Below are positions 1-6,830 of a stretch of DNA of 9,551 nucleotides, piece after piece. The notes under the pieces were generated by a model, which saw only the letters and a list, made by a program, of their open reading frames with translations, was not told where the DNA came from and searched no databases. The first letter of the stretch is position 1. Each line of letters begins with the position of its first letter. This DNA comes from Flavobacteriaceae bacterium. GTDB lineage: Bacteria; Bacteroidota; Bacteroidia; Flavobacteriales; Flavobacteriaceae. The position numbers and the translations under genes are program-made. The stretch covers positions 1-9,551 of the forward strand of contig JABSPN010000095.1 of assembly GCA_013214425.1 (NCBI GenBank), in the 5' to 3' direction.

Positions 1-356
1 ATTTAAAATTTGCTGAAAGAAAAAAAAAGTTTCAGCACCCTAACTTTGGTGGTATCCCAAATCAGGATGTAAAACATTTAACGCCAATACAGCGTAAATA
101 TAATGAAGCTTCTTCAGGAATACTTAATCTGTTTATAAATTCAATTAATGGAAAGCTAAAGGAGCTTAGAGAGATGTTGAAAATAGAAGAGGCTTTACTC
201 TTAATTGACGAAATAGATATGCTCTATGAAGAAGAGGTGTTTATTAAAGATTGCGGCATTGAAGAAGCTCGTATCGCAGATTTCTTATACTTCTGTTCAG
301 ATGATGAAAGATTTGTTGGGTTGGCTAAAAATACTGAGAAACTCACCTTGACTTAA
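1..356 (+). CDS. Unrecognised protein, C-terminal part (5' end outside window)
   Basis: The frame is open from base 3 to a TAA at 354-356, giving 117 residues, with no stop before the left edge. The first in-frame ATG, at 174, sits in the middle of a continuous coding-like stretch, so the real start is probably outside the window. The N-terminal part seen here is basic (ERKKKFQHPNF), followed by a region rich in Leu, Lys and Glu with helical character (about residues 48-80: KLKELREMLKIEEALLLIDE) and an acidic tail (FLYFCSDDERF). There is no membrane segment, signal peptide or catalytic motif that I recognise. It converges on the methyltransferase gene, with 53 bp between the stops and no clear terminator hairpin. 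Function unknown. That it is a real gene is inferred from the long open frame and from codon use like that of its neighbours. Confidence 0.6.
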   Translation, partial: LKFAERKKKFQHPNFGGIPNQDVKHLTPIQRKYNEASSGILNLFINSINGKLKELREMLKIEEALLLIDEIDMLYEEEVFIKDCGIEEARIADFLYFCSDDERFVGLAKNTEKLTLT

Positions 357-409
357 TTTTTAATCGAAAAAGATCAATAATATAAGCAGCTCAAGGCAGA
401 GACTAAAAA

Positions 410-1120
410 CTAATAGTGCTTGTGTAATACAAAGATAGTCGGTCTCTTATGTAAATCGATGGTTTCTTTTTTCCACTCCTGAACTGTTTTAGAAACGATG
501 TACTCGCTTTCTAAAGTTAAGTCACAAGCTATACAGACTTCAGTATTAGCTCCCAAAGTCGCTTTTAAATCATCAAAAAGTTTGTTGTTTCTATATGGTG
601 TTTCAATAAACAATTGCGATTGATTGTGATCAAAAGAAAGCTTTTCCAGACGTTTGATTGCTTTTTTTCTTTCGGTTTTGTCTATTGGCAGGTAGCCGTT
701 AAACGCAAAGCTTTGTCCGTTAAATCCAGAACCCATCATGGCTAATAGAATAGAAGAGGGGCCAACGAGTGGCCTTACCTGAATTCCTTTTTCATGAGCA
801 ATATGGACTATATCGGCTCCCGGATCTGCAATTGCTGGACAACCAGCTTCCGATAAAAGTCCTACAACCTTTCCTTCCAAACAACTATTTAGAAAAGAAG
901 GGAATTCTGAAGGATCTGTAAATTTATTGAGCAGGTGAAAGACTAAATCTGGTTGAGATTTTCCAGGGCTCACGCTTTTGATAAATCTTCGAGCAGATTT
1001 TTCATTTTCTACAATGAATTCATTGGTCATTTCCAACACTTTTTTAGCTGAAATCGGTAATACCTCCAAAGGAGCGGTTTCTCCTAAAGTAGTTGGGATT
1101 AAGTATAGTTTGCCCTTCAT
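410..1120 (-). CDS. RsmI-like SAM-dependent methyltransferase (short form)
   Basis: This 236-residue protein belongs to the tetrapyrrole methylase fold (COG0313, RsmI-like). The family signature is clear: GLLSEAGCPAIADPG (residues 87-101) corresponds to the S-x-AG-x-P-x-I-x-DPG motif, followed by VRPLVGPSSILLAMMGSG (115-132) and NGYLP (141-145), with a later FIETPYR (171-177). RsmI 2'-O-methylates C1402 of 16S rRNA and is usually about 280 residues long. This protein is shorter, ends soon after the methylase domain, and its N-terminus (GKLYLIPTTLGE) lacks the usual ED-T-R-x-T region of RsmI. It is therefore more likely a paralogous methyltransferase common in Bacteroidota than RsmI itself, and its substrate is unknown. 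The ATG directly follows the phosphatase stop codon with no bases between, so the two are very probably cotranscribed and translationally coupled. Confidence 0.85.
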   Translation of the reverse strand: MKGKLYLIPTTLGETAPLEVLPISAKKVLEMTNEFIVENEKSARRFIKSVSPGKSQPDLVFHLLNKFTDPSEFPSFLNSCLEGKVVGLLSEAGCPAIADPGADIVHIAHEKGIQVRPLVGPSSILLAMMGSGFNGQSFAFNGYLPIDKTERKKAIKRLEKLSFDHNQSQLFIETPYRNNKLFDDLKATLGANTEVCIACDLTLESEYIVSKTVQEWKKETIDLHKRPTIFVLHKHY

Positions 1121-1576
1121 CTATGAAAGTTTAGTTACGATAATATTACAGGCATCATCAAGCATTTTGTAAACATGTTTAAATCCGTCATTGCCTCCGT
1201 AATAAGGATCTGGAACGTCTACATTTTCACCAGGGAAAACAGCATTCATAATGCGATCAACTTTATTTTTTTGTTCTTCGGAATTAGCTAGAGATACGAC
1301 ATCTCTATAATTCGAATTGTCCATCACATAAATATAATCAAAATCTTCAAAATCCTCTTTGACGAATTTTCTACTTCGTTGATTGGTGAGGTTAAGTCCA
1401 TGTTCTCGGGCAATTGCGATTGATCTTCTGTCGGGAAGTTCACCATTGTGATGTCCAGATGTTCCGGCAGAATCAATGAAATACAATTCAGGATCTAATT
1501 TAGAAGCTAAAATTCCTTCAGCTAGTGGAGATCTGCAAATATTGCCAAGGCAAACCATTAATATTTTTGTTTTCAT
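1121..1576 (-). CDS. Low-molecular-weight protein tyrosine phosphatase
   Basis: A 151-residue cytoplasmic phosphatase of the LMW-PTP family, which hydrolyses phosphotyrosine or related phosphoesters. The catalytic P-loop is at the N-terminus: C9-LGNIC-R15-S16, a CX5R(S) motif with Cys9 as nucleophile and Arg15 binding phosphate. The general acid is Asp123 in the DPYY motif (123-126). SAGTSGHHNGELPDRRS (36-52) is also typical of the family. The length matches that of normal LMW-PTPs. The start is an ATG 64 bp downstream of the dnaA stop, with an apparent terminator between. The RsmI-like methyltransferase follows with no gap. In many bacteria LMW-PTPs sit beside tyrosine kinases of exopolysaccharide export, but no such neighbour is seen here, so the physiological substrate is open. 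Confidence 0.93.
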   Translation of the reverse strand: MKTKILMVCLGNICRSPLAEGILASKLDPELYFIDSAGTSGHHNGELPDRRSIAIAREHGLNLTNQRSRKFVKEDFEDFDYIYVMDNSNYRDVVSLANSEEQKNKVDRIMNAVFPGENVDVPDPYYGGNDGFKHVYKMLDDACNIIVTKLS

Positions 1577-1600
1577 GATAGACGAATTGATTGTAAAAAG

Positions 1601-1634
1601 ATAAAAAAAATACCTTTTAAAGCTAAAAGGTATT
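1601..1634 (-). terminator. Intrinsic terminator after dnaA
   Basis: Seven bases past the dnaA stop, read on the minus strand, lies a perfect 11-bp inverted repeat (arms 1624-1634 and 1609-1619, arm AATACCTTTTA) with a 4-nt loop. A run of T follows at 1610-1603, two of which close the stem. This is the classic rho-independent layout, but the stem has only two G:C pairs and would be weak. It suggests that at least part of dnaA transcription stops before the phosphatase gene. I see no TAnnTTTG-type motif between the terminator and the phosphatase start, so downstream expression may depend on read-through. Confidence 0.7.
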
Positions 1635-1640
1635 GCAATA

Positions 1641-3068
1641 TTAAAGTGTTAACTTCTTTTGTAAGTCTTCAACGTACTTTCTGAATTGTTTATCTGTTGA
1701 CGATAAATTATCGACAGTTTTGCAAGCATGGAGTACAGTGGCATGATCACGGCTGCCAATTTGAGAGCCAATACTTGCCAATGAAGCTTTGGTCAATTTT
1801 TTGGCAAAGAACATAGCCAATTGTCTGGCTTGTACGATATGACGTTTTCTTGTTTTAGATTGTAATGTGTCGACATCCATTTGGAAATAATCAGAAACAA
1901 CCTTTTGAATATAATCGATAGAAACTTCACGTTTGGTGTTCTTAACAAACTTCTCTACGATTTGTTTCGACAATTCTAGTGTGACTTCTTTTTTGTTGAA
2001 TGATGCCTGAGCGATAAGCGATACAATAGCGCCTTCTAACTCTCTTACATTAGTTTTAATGTTTTTAGCGACATATTCAATGATTTCTTCCGGCATCTCA
2101 ACTCCATCTCTGAATAATTTGTTTTTCAGAATGGCAACACGTGTTTCGAAATCTGGATGTTGTAACTCTGCAGATAATCCCCATTTAAATCTAGATAATA
2201 AGCGTTGCTCAATATCTTGCATATCAATTGGAGCTTTATCTGAAGTCAGGATTACTTGCTTTCCGTTTTGGTGTAGGTGATTGAAGATGTGGAAGAATAC
2301 GTCTTGCGTTCCTGCTTTTCCTGAAAGGAATTGCACATCGTCAATGATTAATACATCAATTAACTGATAGAAATGAATGAAATCGTTTCTATTATTTTTT
2401 CTAACGGAATCCGTAAATTGTTGAATAAACTTTTCAGCTGAAATATATAAGACAGTTTTGTCTGGATATTTTTCTTTTATTTCAACACCAATAGCATGTG
2501 CTAAATGTGTTTTACCTAAACCAACAGCTCCAAATACAAAAAACGGATTAAAAGAAGTTCCTCCAGGTTTGTTAGCAATAGCCAAACCAGCAGAACGAGC
2601 TAATCTGTTAGAGTCTCCTTCTAAGAAATTATCGAAATTGTAATTCGGATTGAGTTGAGATTCAATTTTTACATTTCTGATACCTGGAATAATGAACGGA
2701 TTTTTTAATTCAGGATCTTTTTTTGTAATAGGAATATCAACCTCTTGAGATCTTACTGGAGTTCTTTCAGAACTTGGTATTTGTTGCGTAACAGTTTTGT
2801 TATTATGGAGAGCTTTTCCTTTTCTTATGACATAGATCAATTTGGCATTTTTACCTAACTCTCTAATTAAGGAAACTTTTAAAATTTTCAAGTAGTGTTC
2901 TTCTAACCATTCATAGAAGAAAGAACTGGGTACTTGGATACTTAAGGCGTTGTCAACTATCTTTACGGCTTTAATAGGCTCAAACCAAGTTTTGAAAGCT
3001 TGTTCCTCAATATTATCCTTAATAAAAGAGAGACAATTATTCCAAACCAACTCAGCCGATTTCTTCAT
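1641..3068 (-). CDS. dnaA: Chromosomal replication initiator protein DnaA
   Basis: A 475-residue AAA+ ATPase that binds DnaA boxes at oriC, melts the duplex and recruits the replicative helicase. All four domains are present. Domain I (about 1-82) begins SAELVWNNCLSFIKDNIEEQ. Domain II is a short polar linker (about 85-125). Domain III is the AAA+ core: Walker A GAVGLGKTH (180-188), Walker B LIIDD (240-244), sensor I around 272-280, arginine-finger box with Arg293 in LLSRFKWGL, and sensor II Arg342 in NVRELEGAI. Domain IV (about 370-475) binds DNA through the signature GSRDHATVLHACK (438-450). The length is normal for Bacteroidota. The ATG start is well placed, since domain I begins at once. 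A 210-bp divergent region separates it from the thioesterase gene, and a terminator-like hairpin follows the stop. No clear cluster of DnaA boxes lies upstream, so oriC is probably elsewhere. Confidence 0.98.
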   Translation of the reverse strand: MKKSAELVWNNCLSFIKDNIEEQAFKTWFEPIKAVKIVDNALSIQVPSSFFYEWLEEHYLKILKVSLIRELGKNAKLIYVIRKGKALHNNKTVTQQIPSSERTPVRSQEVDIPITKKDPELKNPFIIPGIRNVKIESQLNPNYNFDNFLEGDSNRLARSAGLAIANKPGGTSFNPFFVFGAVGLGKTHLAHAIGVEIKEKYPDKTVLYISAEKFIQQFTDSVRKNNRNDFIHFYQLIDVLIIDDVQFLSGKAGTQDVFFHIFNHLHQNGKQVILTSDKAPIDMQDIEQRLLSRFKWGLSAELQHPDFETRVAILKNKLFRDGVEMPEEIIEYVAKNIKTNVRELEGAIVSLIAQASFNKKEVTLELSKQIVEKFVKNTKREVSIDYIQKVVSDYFQMDVDTLQSKTRKRHIVQARQLAMFFAKKLTKASLASIGSQIGSRDHATVLHACKTVDNLSSTDKQFRKYVEDLQKKLTL

Positions 3069-3120
3069 ACTTACTTAGTTCTAAAAAATTAAAAATTAAA
3101 ATTAGTTTTTCTTACTTGAA

Positions 3121-3148
3121 TAAACGCAGGGATTCATATCTGCGTTTA
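3121..3148. repeat. Perfect 9-bp inverted repeat upstream of dnaA
   Basis: Arms TAAACGCAG (3121-3129) and CTGCGTTTA (3140-3148) are perfectly complementary around a 10-nt loop, 53 bp upstream of the dnaA ATG. Neither strand has a T-tract directly after the stem, so it does not look like a terminator. It could be a protein-binding operator or a hairpin in the dnaA 5' leader. Its function is not known from sequence. Confidence 0.55.
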
Positions 3149-3224
3149 CGTCTGCTTGGGTAGACAAATATGTGAACAAAAAAATTAAAAAAAAAATAAA
3201 ATCACTATTGAATATTAAGTTTTT

Positions 3225-3257
3225 TTTTCGCATGTTAAAGTAAAAAAGCTATGTTCG
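3225..3257 (+). promoter_or_regulatory. Possible Bacteroidota-type promoter for the thioesterase gene
   Basis: TATGTTCG at 3250-3257 matches the Bacteroidota -7 consensus TAnnTTTG with one mismatch. A TTTTCG stretch ending at 3230 lies 19 nt upstream, the usual distance of the -33 element (normally TTG or TTTG). This would start transcription about 15-20 nt before the ATG at 3279. The match is imperfect and the region is very A+T-rich, so this is only a candidate. Confidence 0.3.
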
Positions 3258-3278
3258 CACAATAAATTTATTTAATCG

Positions 3279-3677
3279 ATGAAATACCACGAAACTGCGA
3301 TTAGGGTTAGATATGCAGAAACCGATCAAATGGGGGTAGTTTACCATGGCAACTTCGCTCAATACTTTGAAGTGGCACGAGTAGCATGGTTAAGGGAATT
3401 GGGAGTATCCTATAAGCTAATGGAACAAGATGGAGTGATGTTACCTGTTGTGAATTTGAATATCAATTTTAAGAAACCGGCTCATTACGATGAGTTGTTA
3501 AAAATAAGAACAAAACTGAAATCAAAACCTACAGCCAAAATTATTTTTGAGTATGAGATTTTAAATGAAAAAGACGAGCTAATTTCTACTGCTGAAACAA
3601 CATTAGTTTTTGTCAATATTGAAACTAAAAAACCAATGCTATGTCCAGAAGATCTTTTGAATAAATTAGGATTCTAA
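3279..3677 (+). CDS. Acyl-CoA thioesterase, 4HBT/YbgC-like hotdog fold
   Basis: A 132-residue single-domain hotdog-fold thioesterase of the 4-hydroxybenzoyl-CoA thioesterase/YbgC/FadM group, which hydrolyses acyl-CoA or acyl-ACP thioesters in the cytoplasm. The family motif lies near the N-terminus: RVRYAETDQMGVVYHGNF (residues 9-26), with Asp16 in the catalytic position and His23-Gly24-Asn25 following as in typical members. The later part, INFKKPAHYDELLKIRTKL (62-80), gives the expected central strands. Length is normal. It is divergent from dnaA. Its last 12 bp overlap the end of the convergent YigZ-type gene, so the two mRNAs are complementary at their 3' ends. The substrate chain length cannot be read from the sequence. 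YbgC-type enzymes can act on short-chain or phospholipid-linked acyl groups, but there is no Tol-Pal operon here to support that role. Confidence 0.92.
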   Translation: MKYHETAIRVRYAETDQMGVVYHGNFAQYFEVARVAWLRELGVSYKLMEQDGVMLPVVNLNINFKKPAHYDELLKIRTKLKSKPTAKIIFEYEILNEKDELISTAETTLVFVNIETKKPMLCPEDLLNKLGF

Positions 3678-4283
3678 TTCTTTGATTGTTGCGCCATATA
3701 AATTTTCGAAAATTTCAAAAAAACGAGAGGCATCTTTTTTTCTAATAGCGAGTGTATACTCACAATGCAATTCTAACTTTTGATTGATAATTCTCAAATC
3801 ATGTTCTTTTATTATTCTCATAACTTTATTCATTAATGGATAATCGAAAATGAGTTGATAATGAAAGTCAATTGTTTTTTCAATAATTGTAGCATTTTCC
3901 AATGCCAATTGTGCTCCAGTTCTGTAAGCATTAATTAAGCCACCCACACCTAGCTTAGTACCTCCAAAATAACGTACAACAACCAAAAGTACATTAGTGA
4001 CGTCGAAAGATTGAATTTGTCCGTATATAGGCTGTCCGGCAGAATTGCTTGGTTCTCCATCATCATTAGCACGATATCTGATCTTCTCGGTACCCAATTG
4101 CCAAGCATAGCACCAATGTCTTGCTGTATGATGTTCTTTTTTTAGTTCTTCAATCTGAATTTTCACATCTTCTTCCGAAGTAATAGGGAAAGCATAGCCA
4201 AAAAATTTACTACCTCTGTCTTTAAAGAGATCCCCAGCAAAAGCTTTTTCAATGGTTTTGTATGTGTCTTTTGATTCAGCCAA
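3666..4283 (-). CDS. YigZ/IMPACT family protein
   Basis: A 205-residue member of the IMPACT/YigZ family (UPF0029, PF01205, with a C-terminal DUF1949-like domain). The N-terminal domain carries the signature DDGEPSNSAGQP (74-85) and RYFGGTKLGVGGLINAY (104-120). The C-terminal part (about 140-205) is a small ferredoxin-like domain. The biochemical role in bacteria is not settled; eukaryotic IMPACT inhibits GCN2 activation. The start is TTG at 4283. The in-frame codons upstream run back to the stop of the EamA gene without any ATG or GTG, and the next Met is residue 151, inside the second domain. The family N-terminus (KDTYKTIEKAF) begins right after this TTG. It is the last gene of the ribD operon, 9 bp after the EamA stop, and overlaps the convergent thioesterase by 12 bp. 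Confidence 0.93.
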   Translation of the reverse strand: MAESKDTYKTIEKAFAGDLFKDRGSKFFGYAFPITSEEDVKIQIEELKKEHHTARHWCYAWQLGTEKIRYRANDDGEPSNSAGQPIYGQIQSFDVTNVLLVVVRYFGGTKLGVGGLINAYRTGAQLALENATIIEKTIDFHYQLIFDYPLMNKVMRIIKEHDLRIINQKLELHCEYTLAIRKKDASRFFEIFENLYGATIKELES

Positions 4284-4292
4284 AAGTGATAA

Positions 4293-5156
4293 TTAAGTGA
4301 TCAAAAATATAGAAATTATTGCTAACAGCACACCAATCCAATTCTTTGTTAAGAGTTTTTCTTTAAAGAGTAGTAGTCCTAATAATGTAGTAAATACTAC
4401 TATAGCAACATTATTAATGGTAAAAACAATTCCGCTACCAATTTCCAGATGCACGAATTCTTTTGCCATGGAATCAAGTGCCTTCAGGAGATAAATAATA
4501 GAATAATAGTTGATGGACCCCAAGACGATTCCTCCAATAATGTTTTTAAGTTGGATTTTGGAGGGTCTGAATACAAAAATTATCAGTCCTAGCATACCAG
4601 CAAAACCAAAGATGATAGCCGAGAAATAGGGTAGTTCAGGAATCGGAACATAAGTATCCTGAACATATTTTATTGTAGTATCAATAATTCCTGACCCCAA
4701 AAAAAGTAAAAAAGGAAAGAGATAGCTGTTGGTGTTCTTTTTTTCTTCAGATTTGCTAGTAGTCAAATAAACTGCTATAAGCGCTAAAAGAATTCCTGTT
4801 ATTTTAATCAAGTGGAGTTTTTCTCCATATAAATAAACCCCAAAGATTACAGGAACAACTATTGACATTTTACCTGCAACAGAAGCAACTGAAACACCGT
4901 TTCTTTGGGAAGTCAAGCCCATTAGATTGAATACGGAAATAAAGAGAAAGCTCAGTATTAGTGCACCAATAAACCAGGCTTTGTTTGGGATTTCCGACAC
5001 AACAATTTTTCCAGAATAGGAAATAAGTCCGAATAATAAAGCAGTAAAATAATTAACGACAATCGCTTGAAAAGTATTGATCTGATATTTGTCAAATAAT
5101 TTAAAAAGAATGAACAGTAAACTTGAGCAGGTTACGCTTAGTATAAGAAATATCAT
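4293..5156 (-). CDS. EamA-family (DMT superfamily) transporter
   Basis: A 287-residue integral inner-membrane protein with about ten predicted hydrophobic helices (roughly 1-20, 27-47, 60-80, 93-110, 114-132, 144-160, 175-196, 206-226, 238-264 and 271-287). This is the 5+5 arrangement of the drug/metabolite transporter superfamily. The internal duplication shows in matching motifs before the last helix of each half: YGEKLHLIKITGILLALIAV and FKEKLLTKNWIGVLLAIISI. The substrate is unknown. DMT members include metabolite and amino-acid exporters and also RibN riboflavin carriers, so a flavin role is possible given the ribD operon, but nothing in the sequence proves it. Its ATG overlaps the TGA of the HAD gene by 4 nt (ATGA, 5153-5156), a sign of translational coupling. 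It is the only gene of this operon that uses ATG. Confidence 0.88.
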   Translation of the reverse strand: MIFLILSVTCSSLLFILFKLFDKYQINTFQAIVVNYFTALLFGLISYSGKIVVSEIPNKAWFIGALILSFLFISVFNLMGLTSQRNGVSVASVAGKMSIVVPVIFGVYLYGEKLHLIKITGILLALIAVYLTTSKSEEKKNTNSYLFPFLLFLGSGIIDTTIKYVQDTYVPIPELPYFSAIIFGFAGMLGLIIFVFRPSKIQLKNIIGGIVLGSINYYSIIYLLKALDSMAKEFVHLEIGSGIVFTINNVAIVVFTTLLGLLLFKEKLLTKNWIGVLLAIISIFLIT

Positions 5157-5764
5157 AAGAACAATTCTTTTTTAACGGTTGGTAGTTCACTGACATCTTC
5201 TAGTTTTGGGTCAATAGTCCAGACATGAATCCCAAGTTTGCTGGCAGCATCGGTATTCTCTTGAGTATCGTCTATAAATAAAGTTTCAGAAGCAATAAGA
5301 TTATTCTCATTCAAAACGAATTCAAAAATTTCCTGAATAGGTTTTCTCATTCCTATTTCATGTGACAGGTAGAATACCTCGAAGCAATTTTTAAACTCCT
5401 GAAATAATGCTTCTCCCCAGTCATTAATAATCCAGTTCAGATGCATTTCATTGGTGTTGCTCAGCATAAAGCAACGATAGTTTGTGTTCATTTCCTTTAA
5501 GAAGTCCATACGATGTTTTGGGAAATCAAGTAATATTTCATTCCAAATATCAATAAAATCTGCTGTAGTGATTTCAGGAAATAAGGTGTTGATTTTGTCA
5601 AGAAATTGAGCAGTACTTAAAGCTCCAATTTCATATTCCTGACACCATGTTTTAAAAGATGCAGGGAGTTCATCAGCATTATACTGATTCAGATTCCCAT
5701 GAATAACCTGTTTATTTAGATTGATGAACACATCACCAAAATCAAAGATTATATTTTTTATCAA
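5153..5764 (-). CDS. HAD-superfamily phosphatase (IA, YihX-like), TTG start
   Basis: A 203-residue cytoplasmic HAD hydrolase with all four motifs: motif I FDFGDVFINL with nucleophile Asp8, motif II LSNTN (101-105), motif III Lys141 in GMRKP, and motif IV FIDDTQENTDAA with Asp165-Asp166. As in YihX-type enzymes, the third residue of motif I is Gly (D-x-G) rather than the second Asp of D-x-D. A helical cap lies between motifs I and II (about 15-95). The start is TTG at 5764-5762, which overlaps the ribD TGA (TTGA). An in-frame stop lies two codons upstream and the next Met is residue 86, beyond motif I, so TTG is the only reasonable start. The coupling to ribD makes it a candidate for the phosphatase acting on the RibD product, but YihX-like enzymes also act on sugar phosphates; the substrate is inferred only. 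Confidence 0.9.
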   Translation of the reverse strand: MIKNIIFDFGDVFINLNKQVIHGNLNQYNADELPASFKTWCQEYEIGALSTAQFLDKINTLFPEITTADFIDIWNEILLDFPKHRMDFLKEMNTNYRCFMLSNTNEMHLNWIINDWGEALFQEFKNCFEVFYLSHEIGMRKPIQEIFEFVLNENNLIASETLFIDDTQENTDAASKLGIHVWTIDPKLEDVSELPTVKKELFL

Positions 5765-6789
5765 CGCTTATATCGGTTTAATGTATCGTTAGCAATGAGT
5801 TGTGTGCTGAATTCTTTTTTACTGAAACTGGGTGCTTTTACTCCTGATTTTAATTCAGAGGAGCCTTTAAAAACAAACGCTTCATCCCAGGCATTCTTAT
5901 CTATAAAAGACTGAAGTGTTTTAGCGCCTCCTTCAATAATTAAGGATTGAATTCCACGATCAAAAAGTACTCTGTTAATCTCATTAATAAAATCATTAAA
6001 ATCAATAGACTCAATCGCAATATTGTTTTTAGTATACTCCTGAGGAACTTCCGATAAAATAAGAGTAGGTTGGCTACCATCAAAAATATGATGATGTTCA
6101 GGTATTTTACCAGTTCTATCTACAATAACTCGAAGCGGTTGATTTCCTTTCCAATCTCTTGTGTTCAATTGAGAATTGTCAATAATAGCAGTATTAGTGC
6201 CAATTAGGATTGCGGTTTCAGTAGCTCTTAATTTATGCGATAATTGCTTAGAGTATGCATTAGAAATCCAGGTGATTTTCGAGTTGTTTTCAGGAGCAAT
6301 AAACCCGTCAGAAGTCTCTGCCCATTTTAAAATTGTATAAGGGCGTTTTTCATTGTGAAAAGTAAAAAAGCGTTTGTTTAACTCAATACATTCGTCTTCT
6401 AAAATTCCTAGGATTACATCACAGCCGTGATTTCGTAATCGGTCAATTCCCTTTCCTGCGACTTCAGAAAAAGTATCGACGCAACCGATAACAACTTTTG
6501 GTATACCACTTTTGATAATTAAATCGGCACAAGGAGGTGTCTTTCCAAAGTGACTACAAGGTTCCAGAGAAACATAAATAGTCGCTTCCTTCAATAGCGA
6601 TGTTTCCTTTACAGATTGGACAGCATGTACTTCTGCATGCTCCTCACCAGCCTTTCGATGCCAACCTTCTCCAATGATCTTATTATTGTGCACAATAACA
6701 GATCCAACTAACGGATTGGGATAGGTAAGACCTAAACCATTTTTGGCTAATTGAATACATCTTTTTATATATTTTTTATGATCGTTCAA
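5761..6789 (-). CDS. ribD: Bifunctional riboflavin biosynthesis deaminase/reductase RibD
   Basis: A 342-residue cytoplasmic enzyme for two successive riboflavin steps: deamination of 2,5-diamino-6-ribosylamino-4(3H)-pyrimidinone 5'-phosphate, then NADPH reduction of the ribose chain. The N-terminal deaminase domain (about 1-145) has the zinc site H51-A-E53 (EEHAEVHA) and C78/C87 in EPCSHFGKTPPC, plus the TYPNPLVGSV motif (22-31). The C-terminal reductase domain (about 148-342) has LKWAETSDG (154-162), DNSQLNTR (204-211) and EGGAKTL (286-292). Length is near the usual 360. The start is TTG (6789-6787): the upstream frame reaches a TGA after eight codons without ATG or GTG, and the protein contains no other Met at all. 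KYIKRCIQLAKNGLG, the normal family N-terminus, follows at once. It heads the operon with the HAD, EamA and YigZ genes. The 62-bp leader is too short for an FMN riboswitch. Confidence 0.97.
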   Translation of the reverse strand: MNDHKKYIKRCIQLAKNGLGLTYPNPLVGSVIVHNNKIIGEGWHRKAGEEHAEVHAVQSVKETSLLKEATIYVSLEPCSHFGKTPPCADLIIKSGIPKVVIGCVDTFSEVAGKGIDRLRNHGCDVILGILEDECIELNKRFFTFHNEKRPYTILKWAETSDGFIAPENNSKITWISNAYSKQLSHKLRATETAILIGTNTAIIDNSQLNTRDWKGNQPLRVIVDRTGKIPEHHHIFDGSQPTLILSEVPQEYTKNNIAIESIDFNDFINEINRVLFDRGIQSLIIEGGAKTLQSFIDKNAWDEAFVFKGSSELKSGVKAPSFSKKEFSTQLIANDTLNRYKR

Positions 6790-6830
6790 GAGATTTTCTA
6801 CTACCTTTACTCAGAAATTAATTCATAAAG

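Noticed and set aside
978..1172. Plus-strand open frame inside the methyltransferase and phosphatase genes
   Set aside because: It lies antisense to two clearly recognisable genes and its product resembles no family.
2059..2643. Plus-strand open frames opposite dnaA
   Set aside because: They are antisense shadows of the conserved AAA+ domain of DnaA.
3179..3230. A+T-rich tract as a DNA-unwinding element of oriC
   Set aside because: There is no DnaA-box cluster beside it; A/T runs of this kind are common in such genomes.
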